Origin: Epiperipatus broadwayi
Lineage: Eukaryota; Onychophora; Udeonychophora; Euonychophora; Peripatidae
NCBI GenBank assembly: GCA_028023455.1
Contig: JAQFVV010000055.1
Location: 6,478,030-6,542,029, forward strand
Direction: 5' to 3'
Length of the DNA stretch: 64,000 nucleotides
Below, one piece after another: positions 1-11,225 of the stretch. The translations under genes and the position numbers were made by a program. Every line of letters begins with the position of its first letter. Within the stretch, counting starts at the first letter, position 1. Below the pieces are notes generated by a model. The model was given only the letters and a program-made list of their open reading frames with translations, searched no databases and was not told where the DNA came from.

Positions 1-181
1 TCTTTTTCTTATAGTCTTTTTTTTTTTGAAAAAACATTCTTGAATTTAGACAACTAATTTTGTATTTCCTATCAATGTTGGAGAACTAATTTATGTTATA
101 ACCAATATTATTTTTCTTATATTTGTTTGAACATACCATTTTTATTTATTAATTTCTTTAGAAATATTATATCCAGATATG

Positions 182-305
182 TAATTTTATTATGTTCTTT
201 TTCAATTGTAAATTTTATATTTCCTTCCAACATATTAATATCATAATTTTATTATGTTCTTTTTCAATTGTAAATTTTATATTTCCTTCCAACATATTAA
301 TATCA
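182..305. repeat. 62-bp tandem duplication
   Basis: Two adjacent and nearly identical 62-base units (182-243 and 244-305) containing TTATGTTCTTTTTCAATTG and ATTTCCTTCCAACATATTAA. AT-rich, non-coding, upstream of exon 1; a recent local duplication. Confidence 0.9.
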
Positions 306-1688
306 TTAAGAAATCAATTTATTTGTCTTTTATTACAAATCGTCAAATAATCATCTACACATTAGTTAGAAAATGAAGGAACGTTTTATTTTGTTATCAA
401 ATTTATTCATTGCTTAGAATTGCACTTAGAGCTCTTTAATTATAATGAACCATTCTTTAACGGAAAAAAAAAAGCTCAATGTAATTTAATTTTGATATGG
501 GATATTTCCTTTTTTTTAACCACTTGTATTCCATGTTTTGCATAACATTAATCATTCAACAATTCTTTTTATAGTGAAATCCAAAATACAGATGAGTAGG
601 CGTTATAGTTGGAGGTTTTAAAAAAAGAATAAACAATACGGAGAACTTTGATTTGTTCAAATAGCTTGAGATTAAAAAAATTGCAAGCATATTTTGAAAG
701 TTATTTTATAAATTTAGAATAAAAATAATAAACTTTCTTCGGCTGATAATTTGTAATTCCGAACATTGTTGTTTCCTTTACTAATACAAGAAAAATGATC
801 GTAAGTAGTAAAATTAAATCAGATAAAAAGTATATTTTAATTCTAACACAACTTTTTGGTATTGTATAGTAAACAATCACATCATCATCATCAATCATTT
901 GCAAACTAGTATGGCTTTTTTGTCTATATAATCATCTCTCTATCAAAATGAACAATATCAAGTCAAAAACTACAGACGCAATTAGGCATCATATTATTAT
1001 TAAAATGTCATTATTTTATTAAATGCATGATGAAACTTCGAAAATTGATATGTTGGAACAATTACGTTGAATATATGGCAAAACTACCGTCAACAATGGT
1101 TAGGTGTTATTATACGATCTATATAGTATTCCATCGTCGTTTCTCTGTTCTGGCTTTGGGCATTTTAACAGGCATAGATTTATAATTCAATCCAATTTTG
1201 TTTAAATATAAAACGAACAAAAACAATTTTCAAGTGCATGTACTTTTTAAAGTTGCTCATTGTTGACGCTAAAACCTAAAAAATTTTTTAAACAAAATGA
1301 TAATTAGAATCTATGGACACACTTCACTTACATCTTAGGGGAATACAGTATATACGTTTTTTAATATATACATAATTTTAAATATATATAAAAAATAACT
1401 TAAGGTATACCAATATAAAATTTAATGAAATTTAGATTTAGTTGTTGTTTATGCCAAACAACATTTTATATTTTAAAATTAATCCGATTTGATGTTTATC
1501 TATGAGAACGTTTTTGGACTGACGGAGAATCGAAAATGACATAAGATTAGGGGTTTTTATCCTCCGAAATATATAGTACAAAATTAATATAGTAAAATAA
1601 ATTTTGTAAAATTAAATTTAATAATATTTATCAATCAAAATATTTCTTATTTTGTCACCGTAAAAGATACTCGTTATAATAATTTGTA
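306..1688. other. AT-rich upstream sequence, no gene recognised
   Basis: Long A/T runs and short open frames with no family resemblance. It must include the promoter and 5' UTR of the SMARCAD1-like gene if exon 1 is the first exon, but no core promoter element can be singled out in this composition. Confidence 0.5.
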
Positions 1689-1899
1689 ATGAGTAGCAGT
1701 CCTAATTTACTTAATCTAAGGCAGTATCGTTTTCAAAAGAGGCCGGCTGAGGTTTTACATCCATCTCAAACGAAAGATAAAATGGACAATGAAAATATTA
1801 GTTTTGACGATGTCGAGAATATTTCGGACGATTGTGAAATTGAAAATGAACCACAAGTTTCTGACTCAAGGACCAAATCCCCGCGAGAGGACCAAAATG
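1689..1899 (+). CDS. SMARCAD1: SMARCAD1 exon 1 (start codon and N-terminus)
   Basis: The ATG at 1689 opens MSSSPNLLNLRQYRFQKR, which resembles the human SMARCAD1 start (MNLFNLDRFRFEKR), so I take it as the true start. The exon continues as a hydrophilic, acidic and probably disordered segment (NISFDDVENISDDCEIENEP) and ends after 70 codons plus one base at the donor ATG|GTAAGA. The 5' UTR, promoter and any upstream non-coding exon cannot be placed; the sequence before the ATG is simply AT-rich. An overlapping frame from 1789 is a shadow. Confidence 0.88.
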
Positions 1900-3720
1900 G
1901 TAAGATTTGATCAAATTTTTGTTTTGACAGATCGTAATTTACATAGAAGCCTCAAACATAACATTACAAACAAAGGAGAATAGTAATTTTTACGGCAGCT
2001 AAAACTTAAATTATATGTTTCAATGTATTAATTATGTTGTTTATGTTTATATTTTTTAAAAGCTAGTAGGATATATTTAAAAATTTAATTAATAAATAAA
2101 TTTTCTTAATCATAGAGTAGGGCATTTTGTTTACTATTATCTTTAAATTTAAAACAACACGATTAAACGTAACAATTTTTCAAATTTATAATTCCAAGAA
2201 ATGATAAATTATTATTTTTAATGCTGCAAAATCTAAAATAATCAGTTAGGAATTCAAGATTAGTGTGAATTTTATTTATCCTAACGTTAGATGACTAAAA
2301 TATTGCAGTTTTCATTTTAAATTACGATTGGCCACGATTTTTCCGTAAGAAAGGTGTTTTGACATAAAAATTGTATCCACATTTATTTATTTAAATTGAT
2401 TTATTGGATTAGAATTTCTATCCCCTCCAGTCGATTAATAAAGTACATCGTATTAAATTTAAGAGATTGAGAAAGTAATTAAAATGGAAATTAAATCAAT
2501 AATAGCATTAAAATCCAATATAGAAAAGATGGTTTATAAAAGTATATGTAAACATTAAACAGTTTTAATTTTTTTTTTTTTTATTGATAATGATTTGTTG
2601 ATCTGATTTCCATCGCTTTATTTTTACCTCCAAAAAAATCTGTAATGTTGTTGGAAATATAAATGCCTTCAGTATTTTTTTATAAATTTATTTTGTTAGC
2701 ATTTTCTCTTTTGAAAGGTAAATTAAGCTTTTACATCAAATGGATCTTTTCCCAGAACATTGAAATGTGATGTAGATTCTTTTTTCTCACAGTTGACTGC
2801 CTGATAAATCTGTATATGAGTTATTTTATTTCAGCGCGTTTCTGCTCATTTTTATAAACAAAATTCGTGTTTTAAGATTGTCATCAAATGGTAAAAATAC
2901 AACAATTAGTAGTTTTTAAATATAAGGTTAACTTTTATCCTAAGCAATTGTAATTATTCTTTCATTTTTTCATTTCTGTTTTTATTCATTATGATACTAA
3001 GTAATATTATAATTCTTAATATAAATAAATGTATTAAATCAGTTTTAAAGTGACTAAAAATTCAAATATTCATGACTGCAATTAATTATGTGGAGATGTG
3101 AAATTAAAAGAATATGAATAAAGAGATCTTAAAAGACAAATATTCAGTAAAATACATTTTGTGCTAAACCAGCATTCATTAATTGATTCAAGTTATAGTC
3201 TACTATTTACTATTGATAAATACTGAACATATGATAAAGTTATATGTGAGATTGTGACCTGGACCAACTGATGAGAACTAGTTCAGCATGAAGTACATCT
3301 TGGGGCCCCATTTGTCTTTTAAGATATATTTCAAGAATGTGATGGAGTGGAGGTTATTAAGTACATCTATAAAAGATATTACACATGGAAAACGAGTAAT
3401 GAAGTTGAATTACTCAGTGTGGGTGTGGTTAACAGGATTAAAGTTAAATCTGGTCTAGGGATAATTTCTAGTTTGTAAATGTTTAGTGATAAGCATTAAT
3501 GTAGTTATCTAGAGTGGATCATGTCAAAACTGCGGATGGAGTGAGTTTGAGATTTGTAAATCAAAATATAACTGACTATTAAAAATAAATAAATATATTT
3601 AATGCAGAAGTTAATTTGTTGCAAAACTTTTAAAGGTTAATTATTACAATGATAAATACAAATAGACTACCATTAATTAAAATTTTGTGTTCCAAGGTTT
3701 TTTTGGATTTACTAGCAAAG

Positions 3721-4363
3721 TATTCTATTCTCACTACAATTATACCATCTAGTGTTAACTTTAGCAATCAATAGATGCCAAATGATAATGATTAATAGCC
3801 CTTATTCAATGATGTTCTATCCAATATCCCAGATTAGTTTCTTGCATATGGTCTTCGTAAATGCAGAACTTTTGAATTTTTGAACAGTGCATTTGAATCT
3901 AATACAAATTTCCTCTAGCAACAATTTTATAATTTTTTTGCCATACTATCAAGCTAACTGTCCAAATTGAAAAAGCTATTATTTTTTTGTCTTCCTAAGC
4001 CTGTTTATTTATAATCATAAGATCTGAAATCCGTTCAATTTCTGTATATTATGATGATCTTAGTTTCAATAACCGTAGGCACTTTTATATTTTGATTAGA
4101 ATCGGTACAAAACCAACAATACACCGCATGACCTTGGCATTCACATTGTTATTCATTAGCACATTCCATTCTAAGCATAATTATGCCATTTAGACTAGCC
4201 TTTAGTAATCAATAAGTGCTAGATGACTCATTTCCAGCTTATGATTTTCATCATTGATATTGAATAAGACAGCACTGGATAACCATTATTAATCCTATCA
4301 TCTGGCATCTATTGATTTACTAAAGCTTATACTAGATGACATAATTATAGTGAGAATAGAATA
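3721..4363. repeat. Foldback repeat, AATCAATRGATGCCA family
   Basis: The left arm (3721-3800, starting TATTCTATTCTCACTACAAT) is the reverse complement of the right arm (about 4285-4363, ending AGTGAGAATAGAATA) over roughly 75 bases. Both arms hold AATCAATAGATGCCA. A third, diverged arm begins near 4165. Inside, 3818-3860 keeps a worn version of the hammerhead-like strand described for 38.0 and 61.6 kb (AATATCCCAGATTAGTTTCT). No coding capacity. Confidence 0.75.
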
Positions 4364-4924
4364 ATTTGTTAATACAATAGCAATGTGTAAATCAAGATTA
4401 TGTGATGTAATTGATTATAGGATGTGTTTTTTGAATTTGTGAATTTTTCAGATTTTAACAGTAAGCCTTTTCCCCCTTACTATAAACCCAAACTGCTAAA
4501 GTTTTAATTAATTATTGATTTTACTATCTATAGTTTGCATATTTTGAAATCTTTTTTTGTAAACTTTGTAAATTTATTTTATCAATAATACTTTAAAATA
4601 CAAAATATGCTAATCAGCATAAAATATTATGCAGGTTTGGATTTATGACAGACTATTTGTAACAAGCATACATTGATTATGGTATTATGTCTTAGACTAG
4701 TTTGGTGAAGCAAGGACTTTGAGAGAGTGCTCCGTCATCTTTGCTGGCTCTTTTTATATTCTTATGATACTTATATCATGATCAGATTTCAAGGGATAAT
4801 TGCTTTTAAGTTCATAATCATTGAATCCAAGTTCTTTGCAGGATGATGGTTACAAAACATTGACACGCTTGTTTAGATTGAGAACGCAATTTAAAATATG
4901 TTATTTATCAAAATGATATGCAGA

Positions 4925-5250
4925 CATAAACAAAAAAAAAGATCGAAGGCGAAATACATTGGTGAGAGATTAGACAGATGATACTGATATCATTGAAAGA
5001 TTTAAAAGACTGAATTGGATTTGGGCTGGATATATTATTAGAAGATATGATAATAGATAAACAATTGAAATACTAAACTGCATTCTAAGAGATTATAAAA
5101 GAATCAGAGACCATATGTGAGATGGATAGCTGAAATAAGGAAGTGTACTGGGGTGATGTGCAGATGAAAAGCTAGAGGTCCGAAAAGATGGATTGAACTT
5201 GGAAAGACTCTCATCCTGCATTGGATTAATAATGTTTGAAAATGACGACG
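4925..5250 (+). pseudogene. Degenerate 3' end of an RTE-like LINE reverse transcriptase
   Basis: Broken reading frames give RLNWIWAGYIIRRYDNR, TIEILNCILRDYKRIR and later ARGPKRWIELGKTLI-like text. This is the familiar tail of endonuclease-reverse transcriptase LINEs (WAGHIARR..DNRWT..L.W.PRD.KR.RGRP..RW). Several stops and frame changes mean it is dead. A duplicated piece of the last 95 bases follows at 5308-5402. Confidence 0.6.
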
Positions 5251-5402
5251 ATACATTTTACATTATTTTTATGTAGGCAATATGCAGAAATGAAGCTGGA
5301 CATCTCTGAAAAGATGGATTGAACTTGAAAAGACCTTCATCCTGCAGTGGATTGATAACAATTGACAATGGTGATGATGATACATTTTACAATATTATTT
5401 TT
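5176..5402. repeat. Imperfect direct repeat (two ~95-bp units)
   Basis: Units 5176-5272 and 5308-5402 both read CGAAAAGATGGATTGAACTT-like sequence, then CATCCTGCA-TGGATT, and end in GATACATTTTACA with a T-rich tail. They look like the 3' terminal part of the preceding LINE fragment in duplicate. Confidence 0.7.
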
Positions 5403-7759
5403 CTATAATTAATATTAATCCATGCTCATTTGACAGTTAGTAAATATATATGTATAGTTGAATAGACTTAGTATACAAAGATGCTACTATTTCAATAGCA
5501 TGTATGAGCTTAAGAATTTGTGACTTTTTAGTGGTTTAATTTCAAAATATGTGTTGATAGGGATTGTAGAGAGTAAAAGAAAAGAAGAGTAGAAAAAAGG
5601 CGAGTATGATCTCAAGGGGGAGGATCTTTTGTGGCTTAACAACTATTAAATTCAGTTGAGCATAGTTTGAGAATCCATAAAATAAGGAAGGCTTAGACTA
5701 GAACCAATAACAGCATAAATATGAGAATTTTTTTGTTTAATTGTATATGCAAAATAGTTCTTATGTTCTGAATCGAACAATTAATTTTAAATAAACATAA
5801 ACAATTTTAGATAGTTTTTATAGTTAATTTTTCTGATCACACTATTTTACAAACTGCAAAATGACAATAGGTGTTTATTTTTGCATTCGTTTGTTGAACT
5901 ATCATTTTCCCAAGAAGCATTGCACTGAACATTTTTTTAAAAAAATGTTGCAGTCTGATTTTCGTTAGTGGTGATGAACCAACTCAAAGTTATCCTATGT
6001 AGACAAAGGCCACAATACTCAGGGATTCAAAATAAAAGAACATGAAAATGATATAAAATTATTCCTTCAATACTAATTATTTCAGTATTTATTAAATCAT
6101 AGCAAGATTGTAAATATCATATTATATTTTTTATTATTACATTTACATTAAATTATATAACACTAAACAAAAATACAATGTTAATACAAAAATTTAATCC
6201 AAAATTTAATGAAATATTTGTCATTGCTTATTTTTGACAATGAACTTATATTCACTACAAAATACATGTTGGTCTTTTTTTTTTGAATTGCGTGGTTTTT
6301 CATAACAATTTTTTTTCATCCAATTGGTTGTTGCTATCCTAGTAACAACAACAAAAAAAGGTAAAATAATAATAAAAAAAGGAAAACTTTTGATCGTTGT
6401 TGACATTATGTCCAGGGTTATTATGATTTCAATGTAAAAATCACTCGTCTAATGATTATTTACTACTACAATAGTATTAATTGATGTATTGTCATTGGTA
6501 CTACATGATTTTCTGTGGCTTTAAGAGCTCTGACCTGGAAGTCATTGGAAATGTAAAATGGTCCTGCTATAGCTATATAGGCTTCTTAGTTCACTATCAA
6601 AGATAAAAAAAATAATTGAAACACTTTTATCAAAAAACTGTAATGTCATCATGAGATAGGAATTATAAGCAACATGTATTATTTATGACCACTTTTTTTA
6701 TTTAAAAAATGGAATAAACACATCCTATCAAAGACCATTTTAACTACATGTATTTTGAAAATGTTCATTAGTTGGATTATGGATTTTTGAGAGTTGGAGT
6801 TGGCCTGCTGGACAAAGTAATTACAAGTTCAGTAATTTTTTGTATGAATGTGAACAAAAACATAGCATTTTGAAGTTTACAGAAGGGAAGGAGATTTTGA
6901 AACTTTTGTCGTTAGAACTCAATTTTTGTAGGTATGCCACTGGGAATAATTGAAGTTTAGAGAAGAAAGTGTGATAGAACAGAGCATGATTTGACATACA
7001 ATGGCATTTGTATACAGGTCATCTTAGTTTTCGGCTCAGTAAACAAATGATGGACTTGATAACTTAGGATTTATATAGTTGGTTGCTTATTTGGTTTAGC
7101 AGTAAGAATGACTTATTGAAGATCGCGTAATTACCAGATTGATTGCTGATTGAGGAAAAATGGAAACATTTTAGCTATGCCAATGAAATGGAATTTCTGT
7201 GTTCTGTTTGTCTCTTTGAAGGCTGACATCAATTAAGTAAATATACTGGTAAAGAATATAATTTCTTATAACTATTGTTGATAAATATTTTTTAAAATTT
7301 TACTGTTTGTTATTTATAAAATAAGTAAATGTGGCATTCCTTATTAGGTTTGCCATATACTCAGGAGATAAGGATTTGTTTGAACAGTTTACTCTTATTT
7401 TGTCCGTTAGCTAAAAGTAGTTTGACTCCAATTGTCGAAAATAATATCAAATGATGAGTTAGGTTAGGTATGAGCTGATTATCTGAAAGAAAAATCGTAA
7501 GTCTGATTAATAGCCCTCCCAAAAATTGTCTTTTTCAGTCAAAATTTGAATCCAGTTAATAGGCATAGCATATGAATGCTTTATCACTTTTCCACAAAAT
7601 CCTGTTGTTTTACATATATGTACCATTATTATCAAACATTCAATATATAAATTACATAAGAAATGTAGATTTTGAAATCATAATTCAAAAAAAGACATTG
7701 GCTAACATTGTATATATTGTATATATATATGTTGAATTAAATATGTCCATGTATTGTTA

Positions 7760-7980
7760 TAATAAAGAATAAAACTGAGGAGATAATATGCATGTAAATA
7801 GAAATAACCTTTAACCTTTGATGTTTCCAAGAAATTATCAATTACTACTAATTGATAATATCCTTGTAACATCAGAGGTTAAAGATTATTTCTATTTAGT
7901 AATTGGCAATTTCTTGGTAACATTAAAGATTAAAGGTTATTTCTATTTATATGGATATTATCTCATTTCTATTCTTTATT
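7760..7980. repeat. Foldback repeat
   Basis: The left arm (AATAAAGAATAAAACTGAGG near 7762, then TAGAAATAACCTTTAACCTT) is matched in reverse complement by the right arm (AAGGTTATTTCTATTTATAT near 7934, ending ATTCTATTCTTTATT). A central copy of the same text (7870-7900) suggests partial duplication of an arm. Short open frames here are by-products. Confidence 0.75.
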
Positions 7981-9440
7981 ATATATATCTATATCTATTC
8001 ACATAATAACTAAGAAAGCTTTACTATGATACTTCACTAGTCATATTCCCAAAGAATCATTTATATTTGAAAATAATGCCTATTTTCTTGAACGTCAATG
8101 TATTCATTAGATTATTAATTTTTTATCTGACTAATAATTTGGCATTGATGCAAGCAAGTGGACATGATTTGCAGGTTTATTTAAATGATTTTTTGGAAGA
8201 TCTGAGATGTGAATTATCATAATATTGTTTTTGGAAGTATTTGTTTCTAAAATAGGTTTATATTATCAGCATTTTGTATTTGATAAATCGTAATTTTTTA
8301 TGGGGCTTATTAAAATTATTAGAATATTTATTTGTACAACTTGTCCACAGTGATCTTTGGATTCAATCTAACCAAAGGGAAAAGCTGGATTTAAAAATGG
8401 TTTTAGTGTATGGAAAATTTCTGCATTGGTCGAATCATTAAGCTAATATGTAGGTACATTCTAATCTTATCACTTGATCGTAGTATTTTGTTGTCTATTA
8501 TTCCAACACACCCCCGTTCACAGAATTTAACATCCATCCATACTTCTTATTTGATATATAGCCTCAGGACTTTGACTAATACCATCTGAAAATGGTTGAT
8601 TGTTCAGACTAGAAATTTGTTTTTAAATCTGATAAATTTTGAAAATATTCTTAAATCTTAACCATGGAAGAATTAGTTTTTTTTCTAAACTTAGTCTCTA
8701 TGCTGGCTGTGAATTAAATTCTAACATATGTATATGGTCTATCTTTGTTTTTTGAATCACTATTTTCAGTGGTCTTCATCTTATGGAAAGTTACAGAAAA
8801 ACAATTCAGATCTCTCTTCAAGTCTTGTATCTTTGCATCTCCGTAAAATGCTTATACTGTTTACTTTCTTTGGTATTATCTGTAATTTCTTCTTTTACCT
8901 TCTTTTCATACTTTCTCCTAACATATACCCATCATTATTCTTTATCATATTCTAATATAATTTCTCGTCTTTTTCATAATTTTTTAAAAAATAATTTCGC
9001 ATTTTTCATCCATCTTCTTCATTACCTTAGTGTTCTTATTCTTATTGAGTCAGCTGTGGTTGGTGGGGATGGGGGTCATTTTTGTCTATCCCATATCTCA
9101 AACATTTCTGATCATTTTTTCCTTCTTAATAAACCAAGTTTCTGTTTATATAAAGTGGCAGTAACAGATAAAACATTTTTAATGCCTCATTTTATTAAAA
9201 GCTAGTTTAGCTGTTTTATTTTCTCATTTTCCTGATTTAACTGTTGGCAATGTCACTTGTGGTGGTAGAATGGTTCATTTTAGAGCTAAAGGTCCCAGTT
9301 GAAGATCAACTTAACTGTTGTATGATCTTTGAATATCGCATTATCTTGATTATTTTATTTAACTACTGGTAAGTTGAATTATGATATTTTTAAAATTTTT
9401 TTTTAGTTCTATTTTACTTTACGTGCGAGATTGATCTTTT
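7981..9440. other. AT-rich intron with one dispersed-repeat fragment
   Basis: The stretch 8045-8340 shares scattered segments with 45850-46090 (AAAGAATCATTTATATTTGA against AAAGAATTATTTT; TAGGTTTATATT-TAGCATT and TTTGATA-ATCGTAA in both), so it is probably an old dispersed repeat. The open frame 8783-9205 is T-rich with no family resemblance and I do not call it a gene. Confidence 0.4.
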
Positions 9441-9628
9441 GAGAGCAGCAATATAAATAGTAATTATTGTCTATGAAAGTATAAATTGTGATCGAGAGAG
9501 AGTGAGTTATTTGAAAGATTGAAAATTTTTGTGTTTAACTGTTTGAAAGGTTTTCGTTGGCCATTTTAGGTTTAGAAGTTTTTTTTTTTTAAAAAAAAGT
9601 TGTTCTTGTTGAATGTGTGTTAGCGTAA

Positions 9629-10088
9629 GGATATTTATAAAAAAGTTGTATGTAAGTTTAATTCGTTTTAGTTAAGTTCGTTACTGAAGGTTTTTAAATT
9701 TTAAAATAGGTATTTATTTTGAGAAAAAAGGCAACGTTTGGGAGGCATAACATTAGAAGACACATGGGTATAGTTTTGATCAGGTTTGGGAAAAAGTAAA
9801 AAAGTTTTTATTTTTCTGTATAAGAGTGTTTGAAGAATAGGAGAGATATTATAAAGAGGTATTTATAAAAAAGTTGTATGTAAGTTTAATTCATTTTAGT
9901 TAAGTTTGTTACTGAAGGTTTTTTTTAAATTTTAAAATAGGCATTTATTTTGAGAAAAAAGGCAACCTTTGGGAGGCCTAACGTTAGTGAACACATGGTT
10001 ATAATTTGATCAAGTTTGGGAAAAATAAAAAAAAAATTTTCTTTTTCCGTTTAAGGGTATTTGAAGAGTAGGAGAGGTATTATAAAGT
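9629..10088 (+). repeat. Two tandem ~230-bp monomers in the LINE 5' UTR
   Basis: Unit 1 (9629-9857) and unit 2 (9858-10088) both contain TTTATAAAAAAGTTGTATGT, AAAATAGGYATTTATTTTGAG, GGCAACSTTTGGGAGGC and TTGAAGARTAGGAGAGRTAT. They sit directly upstream of ORF1. Tandem promoter monomers are known from some LINE families, so a promoter role is plausible but inferred. Confidence 0.85.
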
Positions 10089-10119
10089 CAAATATAGAAT
10101 AGGTGACGTGAAAAATAAG

Positions 10120-11112
10120 AATATGGATTGCATTTGTATGGCACAATGTATATACGATCGGCAGAAAGGAATTAGATGAGCACTAGTAGAGTATACAATG
10201 TGTGCTGAGGTGTATCATTTGAAATGTTTGAATAAGAATAGGAAGGATGTAACAGGTTTCTGGATATGTAGTCAGTGTGTAAATGTGATTAAAGAGGTGA
10301 GAAAGTGGTTTCTAAGTGTAGATAGTTTAGAGAGAAAGTCAGAGGAGAGAGAGCAAAATGTAGCTAAGGAACATAGGACAGAGTATGGTTTTAGTGGAGT
10401 GTCAGGAAATATGGGTGGAGGAAGTAGTAATGCAATGGAGATGGTTAGCCAGAGAATAAGTAAGATAGAGGAAGAAGTGAAGGATATAGAAGTAAAATTA
10501 AAATTGTTAGAGATGAAGTGTGAGGAGATAAAGGAATTATTGAGTAGAAATGATAATGAAGAAATGGATAAGGAGGTCCAGAAGGTGGTGGAAAAAGTTA
10601 CAGATGAAGTAGAGAAAGTAGACTATGAGACAGTATTGATAGGATATTCACTAATAAGAGAATATGGGGATATAATTGCAAGGGAAAATAGAAGCCGGTA
10701 TGTTAGAGTATGTTTGCCTGGAGCAAAAATTAGGGATGTGACAGATAAAGTAAGAAAGCAAGGTAGTAGAGATGTATATGGGATGGTAGGGAATAATAAT
10801 TTGTTAGAGCCATCAGAGAGAGTAATGGTTGAGTATGTAGAATTGATTAGAAATTTGAGGGAAATTAAAGGAAGAGTAGGAGTAGTGGGAGTATTACCAA
10901 GATTTGATGAGGCATTTGTTAGATGGGGCATGTTCTATAAATGAGAGAGTGAAAAAATTGTGTGAGAGAAATAATGTTGTGTTTGTGGATGTATGGGATT
11001 GGTTTATTGAAAGAGGGAGTTATATAGTAAAGATGGATTGCACTTAGGAAAACAAGGAAGTGAAGTTTTAGGGAGTCTGATATTTAAAGAGTATAATTCA
11101 GGAAACTTTTAA
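10120..11112 (+). pseudogene. LINE ORF1: PHD-type zinc finger, coiled coil, SGNH-like domain
   Basis: The longest open part is 10198-10944 (248 residues). Upstream, in another frame, CICMAQCIYDRQKG supplies the first cysteines of a PHD finger that continues as CAEVYHLKCLNKN and WICSQC. A Glu/Lys-rich coiled coil follows (about residues 85-145). Then comes an SGNH-hydrolase-like domain: VLIGYSLIR in place of the usual GDS block, GMVGNNNL in place of GTND, and after a frameshift near 10934 the catalytic-type DGLHL at about 11034. At least two frameshifts disable it. The antisense frame 10623-10931 is a shadow. Confidence 0.75.
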
Positions 11113-11225
11113 AGGGGAGTGGGCTTTTAAATTGTAATATTATCAAAAAGAAGAAGAATGAGGGGATATAAGAAATAAGCAAAAGATTCTGTTGATTTAG
11201 ATATAAGTGTAGATGTGGAGAGGAA

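Noticed and set aside
7455-7470. TTAGGTTAGG, like the insect telomere repeat
   Set aside because: Only two units, expected by chance; not a telomeric tract.
8783-9205. 140-residue open frame on the + strand
   Set aside because: T-rich, hydrophobic by composition only, no family resemblance and no splice or start support; typical of chance frames in AT-rich DNA.
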